Below are positions 32,320 through 40,282 of a DNA stretch of 64,000 bases, piece after piece (position 1 is the first letter of the stretch; the number at the start of each line of letters is the position of its first letter). Location: contig CAJUBU010000016.1 of NCBI GenBank assembly GCA_910585095.1, forward strand, positions 1 to 64,000. Direction: 5' to 3'. This stretch comes from an uncultured Lachnospira sp. (lineage in GTDB: Bacteria; Bacillota; Clostridia; Lachnospirales; Lachnospiraceae). The notes beneath the pieces are model-generated. The model had not been told where the DNA came from, ran no database searches, and worked only from the letters and a program-made list of their open reading frames with translations. Both the position numbers and the translations under genes were made by a program.

Positions 32320-32333
32320 CTGCAACGTTGCAA
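32320..32333. repeat. Additional GCAACGTTGC palindrome
   Basis: CTGCAACGTTGCAA, a third copy in the nested element of the palindrome found at 31864-31896 and in the small terminase gene. A half-site TTGCAACCG follows about three helical turns away. The surrounding 32179-32542 has no gene. Confidence 0.6.
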
Positions 32334-32444
32334 TAAATTGATATTCGTTTTTGCAACCGTGAAAAATGAAAATGCAACATTTACCCTGTTCTTACGATTT
32401 AAGGCAAGATATACCATAACTTATTAAAAGTCTGGAATTGGGCA

Positions 32445-32471
32445 AAATACAAAGCCAGATAAGCATAATAA
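32445..32471 (+). repeat. 27-bp direct repeat, copy 2
   Basis: Identical to 30253-30279 over 27 bp, 2.2 kb away. Both copies lie shortly upstream (on the plus strand) of a 32-bp inverted repeat, so the two signals form a composite unit of about 105-150 bp that occurs twice. Confidence 0.7.
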
Positions 32472-32514
32472 TATAAGCATTATTAAAACACTTGTACATT
32501 TCAGTATATATTTT

Positions 32515-32546
32515 GTAGTTACTATCTTTGCAAACGCAATAACTAC
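32515..32546. repeat. 32-bp inverted repeat, copy 2
   Basis: GTAGTTA, 18 bp, TAACTAC, overlapping the stop codon end of the J-domain gene. Copy 3 lies just before the start of the same gene. Confidence 0.7.
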
Positions 32547-33364
32547 ACACCCCATTCAGCTTTTAACTTATTAAGTAACTGCATTTCCTTTGATGTATCT
32601 ATATCAGGGTTTGCGTCTGGGTGAAACTTCTTAGATAAAACACGATAAAACTGTTTTAAAGTCTCCTTGTCCTCGTTTGTGTGATTATTAGAAAGAATAT
32701 TATAATAACTACTGCTGCCACCAAAATGCTTATTGTAGTTACTCCAAAAATCTTCCTGATAACTACGGCTTTTTTCTTCATATTCCTTGCGTTCCCTATA
32801 TTCTCGTTTTATCTTTTCCAAATATTCTGGGTTTCTTAATTCTCCAAATACATCATAACATTTATCATATTCGTTCCCATCTACTTCATATTTTCTTGTA
32901 AATTCAGTCTTATTCAAGGCATATATTGTGGTTATTCTTTCGTGTTCCTCATGTGTCTTATATTCTTCTGTCTTTACAAATTCTTCTTGTATTTGTTCTG
33001 TTAATGGCTCAATCTTTTCTTGTACCAATTCGTATATATCGTCTACACTTTCCTTTAGAACCTCTGAAACCATATTTATTTTTTCATTACACCAATCATA
33101 TATAGTAAAAGAATCGGTTGCTAAGTCATAATAATTCACTGTACATAATACAAATTGCTTTTTCTTTACTTTTCCATTTTCTCTGAAACTATGGTGTATG
33201 CTTATTCTATATGCTTTCTTTATTGGTCTTTCAAAGCGTTCATCACTATAAGAATAAGTATAATATTGTATACCTTGTATGCTAAAACTATAAGAACATA
33301 ATTCTTTTGAATATCCATTCTTATTTACTTTTTGAGTTTCAATCTCTTGAATTACACAAAACAT
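32543..33364 (-). CDS. Protein with a C-terminal J-domain
   Basis: A 273-residue protein. The C-terminal 50 residues (LKQFYRVLSKKFHPDANPDI, with the HPD motif) are a truncated J-domain, which stimulates DnaK. The N-terminal part (1-110) and the acidic coiled-coil part (115-205) are not recognised. The gene is bracketed by two 32-bp inverted repeats (32515 and 33379). Replication modules of phages and plasmids sometimes recruit host DnaK for origin remodelling, so a role in replication is possible. Confidence 0.7.
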   Translation of the reverse strand: MFCVIQEIETQKVNKNGYSKELCSYSFSIQGIQYYTYSYSDERFERPIKKAYRISIHHSFRENGKVKKKQFVLCTVNYYDLATDSFTIYDWCNEKINMVSEVLKESVDDIYELVQEKIEPLTEQIQEEFVKTEEYKTHEEHERITTIYALNKTEFTRKYEVDGNEYDKCYDVFGELRNPEYLEKIKREYRERKEYEEKSRSYQEDFWSNYNKHFGGSSSYYNILSNNHTNEDKETLKQFYRVLSKKFHPDANPDIDTSKEMQLLNKLKAEWGV

Positions 33365-33378
33365 ATTAACACTCCTAT

Positions 33379-33410
33379 GTAGTTATTAAGTTTTCAATTA
33401 TAGTAACTAC
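33379..33410. repeat. 32-bp inverted repeat, copy 3
   Basis: GTAGTTA, 18 bp, TAACTAC, 15 bp before the J-domain gene start, where an operator would sit. Confidence 0.7.
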
Positions 33411-33426
33411 AAATACTATATCACAA

Positions 33427-33963
33427 TTATTTCAACATTTCTCTAGCATAATACTGAAATGTAGACATAATGTAATATCCGCTATACTGCTTGTCTATGA
33501 ATTGTACATTACAATTAAAACGTGTCTCCCATGCTTTAAGACTTGCCATATAGGCAGCAGGTGCAAGCTGTGTATTATATTTATGACTGATAATAGATGT
33601 ATAGCCTCCAACATCTTCAACCATTAAATACAACTTTGCTCCATCGTTTCCTGCTTTTAAGAACTCTCGTTCAAAGCGTTCCCGTTCTTGTGCCAGATTG
33701 CCAGATAATTCCTCCAAACTTCCTTTTCGCTCAATGGCTATATCCCTATGAAAGAATATATCTTCACCTGCTGCCGCTGATGGAAGCATAAAGCTATAAT
33801 CCCCATAATTTAGCGTTGTAGACTCATAAGTTATGCCATGCTTTGTAAAATAATCTGTTATATGGCTATTCTTCTTTTCTCTGGTATCTACTAGTACAAC
33901 TATTTGTTTTATCAATTTCTTTATATCTGCATCCGAAAATTTATATTGTTTTATACAAATCAC
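33427..33963 (-). CDS. ERCC4-type nuclease
   Basis: A 178-residue protein with the ERCC4/XPF nuclease motifs: IVVLVDTREKKNSHI (catalytic Asp), LNYGDYSFMLP and IAIERKGSLEELSGNLAQER (ERK core). Such stand-alone nucleases cut branched DNA and occur in phages and satellites near replication genes. The HhH domain of larger relatives is absent. The first ATG lies behind AAGGTG. Confidence 0.85.
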   Translation of the reverse strand: MICIKQYKFSDADIKKLIKQIVVLVDTREKKNSHITDYFTKHGITYESTTLNYGDYSFMLPSAAAGEDIFFHRDIAIERKGSLEELSGNLAQERERFEREFLKAGNDGAKLYLMVEDVGGYTSIISHKYNTQLAPAAYMASLKAWETRFNCNVQFIDKQYSGYYIMSTFQYYAREMLK

Positions 33964-34104
33964 CTTCTTTCTACGTCCTCTAATCGCTCCATATAACCAC
34001 TTATCATATAAATCATATAAGTGTCATTAAAGTGTAAATAAGAGCAAACAAACGCAAAATACAAGGATATACACTATTGTATACCCTTGTACTTATTGCC
34101 TTGC

Positions 34105-34752
34105 TTATGCTGTTTCCTCATACCTCTTTACCAGATTGTAAAAGGTATTCTTCTTTAATCCTGTCTGCTTCATTGCTTCAACTGCTGTTATCTTCTTAGC
34201 TTTCCACTCTGTATACACTTCTTTCCAGTTGTGTGGATATTCTGCCATTGGTCTGCCAATGTCACGCCCTGTTTTAAGGCTACGTTGTTTTCCTGTCTTT
34301 GGATTGATAGGCATTTGCGCCAACCCTTGCGCCTGCCTTTCCCTTATATTCGCCCTTTCCTGTTCTGCTAATGAAGTGAGTACCTCAATAAGGATATTGT
34401 TTATCATCTCAATTATCCATGTTTGGCTCTCTGTTTCCCCTATGTCAATCATAGTAGTGGGAATATCCAATACTTTAATACGTATGCCATTATCTTTATA
34501 GTATTGCAACTCCTTCAATGTTTCCTCTTTGTTCCTGCCTAATCTGTCAAGGGAAGTTAGATACAGTTCGTCACCCTCGACTAATTTTCCTATTCCATTT
34601 TTCAAACTGCTGTAACCCTCTCTTTCAAAATCCTTGCCGGACTTCTTATCAGATACAATAAAATCTTCCGGCACATACTTCATCAATGCCGCTTTCTGCC
34701 TTGCTAAATTCTGCCCGTTTGTTGATACTCTTATATATCCCACTTTCTTCAT
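34105..34752 (-). CDS. Serine recombinase (resolvase family)
   Basis: The 215-residue product has the resolvase catalytic domain (VGYIRVSTNGQNLARQK with nucleophile Ser10, then LTSLDRLGRNKEETL) and a C-terminal HTH (TAVEAMKQTGLKKNTFYNLV). It is the small resolvase/invertase type. It may resolve element multimers or act on the 32-bp inverted repeats nearby. The upstream 34753-34965 is gene-free and full of TATACT/AGTATA words that could be its sites. Confidence 0.88.
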   Translation of the reverse strand: MKKVGYIRVSTNGQNLARQKAALMKYVPEDFIVSDKKSGKDFEREGYSSLKNGIGKLVEGDELYLTSLDRLGRNKEETLKELQYYKDNGIRIKVLDIPTTMIDIGETESQTWIIEMINNILIEVLTSLAEQERANIRERQAQGLAQMPINPKTGKQRSLKTGRDIGRPMAEYPHNWKEVYTEWKAKKITAVEAMKQTGLKKNTFYNLVKRYEETA

Positions 34753-34965
34753 GCTAATACCTCCTAAACTGTTTATAATTATCTATTTATATTTAAACGT
34801 TTTTTAACATCTAAAAATAGTATATAATAAACGCTCTAAGAAGTCAATAGTAAGTGTTTATAAAACTATACTTTTTCAAACTGCACCAACATACAAATCA
34901 TAGTATAGGCACAAAATTATACTTTAAAAAAATATACTATTTAGTTTTTTAATGTAAAGAAATAT

Positions 34966-35196
34966 TCACGGTACTTGATTCTTCCTCATAAAAACCCTTT
35001 GCAACTCATCACATGTAACTACTAATAAATCAACTACGAACTTTGAATCATTATATTTCTTTGCTATTTGTTCACTTTCATTAATCATATTTTTCCAATA
35101 CTCATCTGTAATCTTTGCTTCCACATGTTTCTTATAAAATCTCCAACAGTCAGTATATGCGTTATACGCAAGCTTTAATTCTTCATCTGCTACCAA
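34966..35196 (-). CDS. Uncharacterised small protein
   Basis: A 76-residue protein from a TTG start directly after the stop of the preceding gene, with GGGAGG 9 bases upstream. It is helical and charged (LKLAYNAYTDCWRFYKKHVE). No family is recognised. It is coupled to the 35197-35391 gene, so the two probably act together. Confidence 0.55.
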   Translation of the reverse strand: MVADEELKLAYNAYTDCWRFYKKHVEAKITDEYWKNMINESEQIAKKYNDSKFVVDLLVVTCDELQRVFMRKNQVP

Positions 35197-35391
35197 TTAC
35201 CCAACCTCCCAATATCTTAACTTTAGTTGTTGGTATGCCTTAGATAAAGCATTTCTATTTTCTGGCTCACTTGGCACATGTCTTTCAAAGTATTCTGCCA
35301 TATCAGATAAAATATTGTTTCTTTGTCTGGATGTTGTGATTTCTGCTATACGCTTTTCAAACTTATTATAAAATACTGATATACAATCCAT
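35197..35391 (-). CDS. Uncharacterised small protein
   Basis: A 64-residue protein (MDCISVFYNKFEKRIAEITT, then YQQLKLRYWEVG) with AAAGGAA before the ATG at 35391. No family is recognised. It lies just downstream of origin-like repeat B. Confidence 0.55.
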   Translation of the reverse strand: MDCISVFYNKFEKRIAEITTSRQRNNILSDMAEYFERHVPSEPENRNALSKAYQQLKLRYWEVG

Positions 35392-35457
35392 TTTATCATT
35401 TCCTTTCATTATTTGCCAGATAAAAGTTACTCTAAAATAGTCTATAATTTTCAACTG

Positions 35458-35743
35458 TCTGTCCGCGTTACACGGACATTTGCTTACTACATTACCATTC
35501 TTTACTACCCCACTTACTAGTACAATGTGAATAAATGGGGTAGTAAAGAGCAACCCCTGTATTTATGCGGGCTGTGCTTACTGCGCAACTTGGGGTAATA
35601 AAGAGATTGCTTACTACGCAAAATCTGTTTACTACCCCACCATGCGTAGTAAATAGAACCCGCTATTTTACTGTATTTCTAGTTTACTACCCCATTTAAA
35701 ACGTTGCTTAGGAAGACTTGTCAATTAAATAGCTGTAAAAAAC
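35458..35743 (-). repeat. Origin-like complex repeat, copy B (286 bp)
   Basis: It begins in the last codons of the RepA-like gene and runs downstream. The inverted repeat is CTTTACTACCCCA (35500-35512) / TGGGGTAGTAAAG (35536-35548): relative to copy A both arms changed at two positions so that pairing is kept. Further TTTACTACCCCA words, and TTACTACGCA/TGCGTAGTAA, are identical to copy A. It is the copy next to an intact rep gene, so it is the likely working origin. Confidence 0.75.
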
Positions 35744-36733
35744 TTTTGATTGTCCGTATCCTACGGACTTGCTTCCAAGCAACCTACGCTTCCTAAGTTC
35801 CGTTTTTGCCCTATTCAACGTATTCTTGCTTATCCCTGCTACTTCTGCTGCCTCATCAAGCTCTTTTGTTAATTTTTCCCCATTTCTTAAAAATTCATAT
35901 ATAAAATGCTCTGCATCTCTTCGCTGTGGTGCTTGTCTTGTGTCAAAATCCATTTCTTGTACAAAATCACGGTCTTTCTTATCTGAATATTGTTCAAATA
36001 CTGCAATTCCATCATTAATTGTAAATATTGCTGTTTGCCCTGCTTCGTCATAACTGCTTTTTTCATGTGACATATAGCGTTTCCCATCACTTGTTTGTCC
36101 TACAATTAAAACACTTCTAGCAATATCCCAAATATCGGAACTATCAGAAATTCTTTTTCTTCCATACACTCCACTTTGCTTATTTGTATGACATATAACT
36201 AAAAATGTACAACTATATTTTTCACCTAATCCAAGTAAGCAACTTAAACAATCTCGCATTGTGTTTCTTTGTCCCATTTGTATATTTGGTGGTATAAATG
36301 ATTGAAGTGGGTCAAATATAACAAGGGCTGGTCTTTCTCGTTCAATTAAAGCTTCAAGTATTGGTGAATTAAATTTTATATCCTTAAAAAGCTTATCTTG
36401 AAGACTTACAGAAAGAATGTTCCGTAAATTTGCACCACATTTTCTAAGTTTTGCTTTTAGCGTATGTTCCATGCTATCCTCTGAACTGAAAAACAAAACC
36501 TTTTGAGGGTTGCAAACTAAAAAGTTTTCTGGAATAGAATCAAAAAACACCTTTTTACCAGCACTTATTGATGCCGCTGCTCCACACCATGTAGTAGTTT
36601 TTCCGCTACCACCATCACCGCCCATTATAGTTATACAATTTTTAGGTATGTATGGATAAACTAACCATTCTGCTTCTTTTTCTTCTACCTCTTCCATTGT
36701 AATAATTTTTGGAAGTTCTATATTACCATTCAA
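35708..36733 (-). CDS. RepA-like RecA-fold ATPase (replicative helicase)
   Basis: The 341-residue product has a Walker A motif ITIMGGDGGSGKTTTWCG (residues about 34-51), a Walker B-like PALVIFDPLQSFIPP (about 132-146) and a C-terminal winged-helix part (AEVAGISKNTLNRAKTELRK). It resembles the AAA_25/RepA helicases of plasmids and satellites. Its start overlaps the primase-like gene. With that gene and the adjoining repeat it forms a replication module. Confidence 0.85.
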   Translation of the reverse strand: MNGNIELPKIITMEEVEEKEAEWLVYPYIPKNCITIMGGDGGSGKTTTWCGAAASISAGKKVFFDSIPENFLVCNPQKVLFFSSEDSMEHTLKAKLRKCGANLRNILSVSLQDKLFKDIKFNSPILEALIERERPALVIFDPLQSFIPPNIQMGQRNTMRDCLSCLLGLGEKYSCTFLVICHTNKQSGVYGRKRISDSSDIWDIARSVLIVGQTSDGKRYMSHEKSSYDEAGQTAIFTINDGIAVFEQYSDKKDRDFVQEMDFDTRQAPQRRDAEHFIYEFLRNGEKLTKELDEAAEVAGISKNTLNRAKTELRKRRLLGSKSVGYGQSKVFYSYLIDKSS

Positions 36734-37475
36734 TATTGCTCCTCCTATCTATTCCAGACATTCTTGTTAATTCAAAATCTCGTTGTGCTATGATTTCCTC
36801 CAGTTCGGCTTTTGTAGCTTTAAATGAGCCATGCTCCGCTAATATTGCTAATGTATCAAGTAACCATTGCGGACGGTCGGAGGATAACCCCATTAATGGA
36901 TTAGGTTTCATACGAATATAAGTTCTTGAATCTACAGCGCATAATATGTCAAGTTTTAAATTAATTTGCTGTTGTTCTTTTATGCAATAGCACCACTCGT
37001 TTGTAAATGGCGCATATATCTGCTTTTTCATAATAACATTATAAATGTTTTCCCAGCGCTTTAATCGGTCTATCTCGCCAAATAAAGCAGCCTTAAACTC
37101 CTGCTGCCGCTTTGCTTTCTTTTGCTCCTCCTGCTGCTGTAGCTGTATACGCCGCCTTGCTTCCTGCTTGTCTAATTCTCTAACATTTATCAGTCCATAA
37201 AAGGCTTGCAAATCCTTTAGTGCTTGCCAATTATTTATGCCTTTTATATAGCTTACAAATGCGATAACATCACCGCTATGGTTGGCATTAGCAAAATCTG
37301 TAAATGTATTACTACTTGAATAAAGTGCAAGACTAAATGTCTTATCTGGCGTTGATGGTGACTTTGTAAAAAAGATTGAACCTCTTTGCTTGGGTTCTAT
37401 GTAAAAATCAGAACATATTTTTATTATCCCTATTCGATTTAATTCTTCTTTTGCGATTGTAAAATCTGATTTCAT
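36723..37475 (-). CDS. Primase-like protein (CHC2-type fold)
   Basis: The start at 37475 (MKSDFTIAKEELNRIGIIKI) follows AGGTGG. The 250-residue product has the DnaG/CHC2-like sequence pattern SIFFTKSPSTPDKTFSLALY and TFTDFANANHSGDVIAFVSY in residues about 30-85, but the zinc cysteines are not present. The C-terminal part is a Gln/Lys-rich helix and a small domain. It lies upstream of and overlapping the helicase gene, so it probably primes replication of the element. Confidence 0.7.
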   Translation of the reverse strand: MKSDFTIAKEELNRIGIIKICSDFYIEPKQRGSIFFTKSPSTPDKTFSLALYSSSNTFTDFANANHSGDVIAFVSYIKGINNWQALKDLQAFYGLINVRELDKQEARRRIQLQQQEEQKKAKRQQEFKAALFGEIDRLKRWENIYNVIMKKQIYAPFTNEWCYCIKEQQQINLKLDILCAVDSRTYIRMKPNPLMGLSSDRPQWLLDTLAILAEHGSFKATKAELEEIIAQRDFELTRMSGIDRRSNIEW

Positions 37476-37485
37476 ATATCGCCAC

Positions 37486-37695
37486 CTATTCTGCAAGACT
37501 TGTAAAATATTTGTCTAAAACCTCTCGCAAATATCCTTTTTTTCTACTACTAAACCTTACAATTGCTCCTGCTTCATCAGCTATTTTCAATAATTTGTTT
37601 CTTCCTATCCCATAACGTGTTTTTGCTTGAATTTCTGAAAGTATTAAAATCTCGTTAAGACTAATATTCCTATCTGTTTGTAATTCTCTTCTCAT
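37486..37695 (-). CDS. Small winged-helix protein, candidate excisionase
   Basis: A 69-residue basic protein with LSEIQAKTRYGIGRNKLLKIADEAG and AIVRFSSRKKGYLREVLDKY, the pattern of excisionase-like (DUF6462-type) winged helices common in clostridial integrative elements. It is the first gene at the end away from the integrase, overlapping the primase-like gene. A role in directing excision or priming of rep expression is inferred. Confidence 0.7.
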   Translation of the reverse strand: MRRELQTDRNISLNEILILSEIQAKTRYGIGRNKLLKIADEAGAIVRFSSRKKGYLREVLDKYFTSLAE

Positions 37696-37726
37696 TGCTA
37701 TACCTCTCTTTCTATAATTAAAAAAT

Positions 37727-37746
37727 TTGTGTAAAATTTGTGTATA
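37727..37746 (+). repeat. Two arm-type integrase repeats at the excisionase end
   Basis: TTGTGTAAA (37727-37735) and TTGTGTATA (37738-37746), similar to the three copies at 25071-25103. Together they frame the element. Confidence 0.6.
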
Positions 37747-37765
37747 TGTTCATATCATAAAAAAC

Positions 37766-37788
37766 AAAACGCCATAAACTGGCGTTTT
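37766..37788 (-). terminator. Terminator just inside the element, facing the portal gene
   Basis: AAAACGCCA and TGGCGTTTT form a 9-bp stem, followed on the minus strand by GTTTTTTATG. Late transcription coming through the portal fragment would stop here, 20 bp after entering the element. Confidence 0.75.
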
Positions 37789-37807
37789 AATCATATTTTT
37801 ATTACTT

Positions 37808-38842
37808 TTAAATATTCGCCGTTTCGCAAATAATGTCAAGAAAGGCACCAATCGCGACAGCAAACAATTCAGTTTTATCCGAGCTTAACGCCCAACTACC
37901 TGTTTTTTCATGTCCAAGAATAATAAAATCGGCTAATACGGTCATTGCAATTCTCGTATCATACCGATTAATAATTGTATTCGTATCAAATTGTCTTGTT
38001 CCTCCAGTACTAAGCAATTCCAGCCTATATCCATCTGGTAAAACAATCCCTTCCATTTCATCTCGACGGATATGTTTAACCATTCGTTCCAAACAAGCTC
38101 TAGCTGCAACATTATCGGGTATATTCTCATTCCAAAAGTCAACATCTGATGGTCCATATAGAACGGGAAGTCCTGCTAAATCTCGTTCAATTCCAATGCC
38201 TTCAATTTCTTGTATTCTTCGTTTAAAATACCATGAACGATACGCATTTCTTAAAATACTTCGCCCTTCTGGATTTCCTTTTCGCTTTTTTGTTCTAAAC
38301 AGTAATGCTTTTTCTATTGGAATCGTAAACATTCCATAGCTTGGAGGTGGCATTTGTGTCATACCTAACAGATTATCTTCCTTGTCATACTCCCATTGAT
38401 AAAGCGTATCTTGCGCTCTAATGGGTAATTTCTGCCAACCAATTAATCCATCCTTAAATTTACTTTTTGTTCGCTGATCTTTTGTATTTCCCATACGCCG
38501 CTTGTATACAATTTCATGAAAACTCCAGCCATATGTTAAAAATGAAAGAATTTCGGATATCGTATCAATCCATGTGTCTTGCATATCATCCATACAGCTT
38601 TTAACAAAATCTGCTGCCTCTTTATCTTTTCCTGTTCCTCCACCGGCTTCAACATTCCAGTTGCATTGCCTTATTAACATTTCAATAGCAAAAAGAATAG
38701 CGCCTACAATATCGTCATTTTCAGACATTTCATTGTAAACTGCTATTCCTCTTTTTCCTCGAAGCTCTGGAAGGAACTCTTCATAGATAACGCCTCCAAA
38801 CTGACGTTGACCAATTCGACCAAGTTCTTTGCTAAATGCCAA
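37808..38842 (-). CDS. Portal protein, N-terminal fragment (truncated by the nested element)
   Basis: The 344-residue frame matches Mu gp29-like (DUF935) portals: VYNEMSENDDIVGAILFAIE, TYGWSFHEIVYKRRMG, then LLSTGGTRQFDTNTIINRYD. The last four codons (TANI and stop) come from the element; the natural frame continues at 24910 with TFNSQGIPAL. The portal is the DNA gate and head-tail hub, so the phage cannot form virions unless the element excises. The ATG follows the terminase gene by 6 bp. Confidence 0.88.
   Translation of the reverse strand: MAFSKELGRIGQRQFGGVIYEEFLPELRGKRGIAVYNEMSENDDIVGAILFAIEMLIRQCNWNVEAGGGTGKDKEAADFVKSCMDDMQDTWIDTISEILSFLTYGWSFHEIVYKRRMGNTKDQRTKSKFKDGLIGWQKLPIRAQDTLYQWEYDKEDNLLGMTQMPPPSYGMFTIPIEKALLFRTKKRKGNPEGRSILRNAYRSWYFKRRIQEIEGIGIERDLAGLPVLYGPSDVDFWNENIPDNVAARACLERMVKHIRRDEMEGIVLPDGYRLELLSTGGTRQFDTNTIINRYDTRIAMTVLADFIILGHEKTGSWALSSDKTELFAVAIGAFLDIICETANI
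37821..37827. repeat. Attachment core at the excisionase end of the nested element
   Basis: GTTTCGC, identical to 24911-24917, inside the portal codons TGC GAA AC (minus strand). Confidence 0.75.
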
Positions 38843-38848
38843 ATCCTC

Positions 38849-40282
38849 TCACCTCCAATAACTACTTTTACTTAAATTATCATTCATAGATGGTATAGAA
38901 TATGTAGCTCCGTTTTCAATCTCATTAAAAGCAGAACTACTTGCGTCCACCATATCTTTAAACTTTGATTCTGGGAAACTCTCTAACTGATTAAAATAAG
39001 CATCATTCCAATCAGCAATTAATACATCAACATTTCCAGCTTGCCATTGCGCAGCCAAAGGTTCTGCTCTTGCTTGCTTACTGCCACTTTCAGGAATTGC
39101 CTTAACCAGATAACCAGCAAGCATTTTAATATAACTTTGTGCTTGTTCTTTTCCAGCTTGACCAGGATCTTGTGGTAATCGTTCTATTACTCTGCCATAT
39201 TTCACCTTATCCATCTTACAGGTAATCTGTATTAATTTTCTAACTTCGGATGCTTTTAAACGCTTATTAATAACATCTGCTATAATATACCGCCCTTCTT
39301 TGGTTTTACCAATAAGAACACTAGCTGTATATGCTGGTTCTCCTTTTTCATCTTCGCTTGTGGCTGCCAAATCCCAGCCTCTTGCCCATAAAATAACATT
39401 TGTTGGCAAATTTTCCAGCATATTTACTTGTGTTCTCTTATAATACAGACCTGCTGCTGGCTTGATTTTCCAGTTTCCTCTAAGTAATCTTTCTTTTTCA
39501 ACTTCTGGCAATGCCAATAAATTTGCTAAATAGGTTGGATTTGCTTTCATTAATTCTTGATTGTCTTGTAATGTACTTGCTATAAATGTAACACTCTTTG
39601 GTGCAACATTCGCTTCTTCTTCCTCTAATCCATTTTCTTTAGCAAACCAAACAGCCTCTTCTTTATTATCAAACCATGAGATAATCTCACTTATATTTAC
39701 CATCCAACGAATTTTTCCACTTCGTTCAGGAATCGCATAGCCTGTTTCCTGATTTATCCACCAAGATATAAACTCTGCTACCCAACTATCTGCATCAGGA
39801 TTGCAGGTGGCTCTTACATACGGAGATACACCTGAGTTTGAACGGTTACGAGACAACATATAAAAAAATTGATATTTTGTAAAATGTGCCAGCTCATCAA
39901 ATCCAATCATATCAATTTGTGTTCCCTGCCAACTCTCGCAATCATCATCATTTTCTAATTGTGCAAATGTCACTTTTGCACCTTTAGGAAATTTCCAATG
40001 CAGCTTGGGCGTCTTCAAAGACGTTGCTCCTTTAACATATCGATATAACTTACGACTTGAATCCCACAAACCACCTTGTGCTGTTACTTGTGTATAATTT
40101 TTACGAAAGATAACCGCACCATACTCTGAATTGTTCTTATATCGTATAGGCTCCATAAGAAGTCCAAATGTTTTCCCACCTCCAGCAGCTCCACCATAAA
40201 TGCAAATATCCGCAGATGTTGATAAAAACATTTCCTGCGGTCCTTTCTGTGGCTGAATAATAATTTTATTTTTTTCCATCAT
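38849..40282 (-). CDS. Terminase large subunit
   Basis: Start at one of two adjacent ATG codons (40282, 40279), overlapping the end of the small subunit gene. The product (about 478 residues) has Walker A DICIYGGAAGGGKTFGLLME, Walker B MIGFDELAHF, coupling motif ATCNPDADSW and the nuclease region with ARGWDLAATSED and IEENG-like segments. It is the ATP-driven packaging motor and nuclease. All motifs look intact. Confidence 0.93.
   Translation of the reverse strand: MMEKNKIIIQPQKGPQEMFLSTSADICIYGGAAGGGKTFGLLMEPIRYKNNSEYGAVIFRKNYTQVTAQGGLWDSSRKLYRYVKGATSLKTPKLHWKFPKGAKVTFAQLENDDDCESWQGTQIDMIGFDELAHFTKYQFFYMLSRNRSNSGVSPYVRATCNPDADSWVAEFISWWINQETGYAIPERSGKIRWMVNISEIISWFDNKEEAVWFAKENGLEEEEANVAPKSVTFIASTLQDNQELMKANPTYLANLLALPEVEKERLLRGNWKIKPAAGLYYKRTQVNMLENLPTNVILWARGWDLAATSEDEKGEPAYTASVLIGKTKEGRYIIADVINKRLKASEVRKLIQITCKMDKVKYGRVIERLPQDPGQAGKEQAQSYIKMLAGYLVKAIPESGSKQARAEPLAAQWQAGNVDVLIADWNDAYFNQLESFPESKFKDMVDASSSAFNEIENGATYSIPSMNDNLSKSSYWR

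Larger units (their letters stand above)
24911..37827. mobile_element. Nested satellite-like integrative element inside the prophage portal gene
   Basis: The 7-bp sequence GTTTCGC lies at 24911-24917 and 37821-37827. Removal of one copy with the 12,910 bp between them joins the two portal fragments in frame (1401 bp, 467 codons with stop). The element starts with a tyrosine integrase and ends with an excisionase-like gene, carries TTGTGTAAA-type repeats near both ends, a replication module, regulators and toxin-antitoxin loci, and no virion genes. Size and content resemble phage satellites (PICI-like); it could also be a non-conjugative integrative element, as I see no relaxase. Confidence 0.85.
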
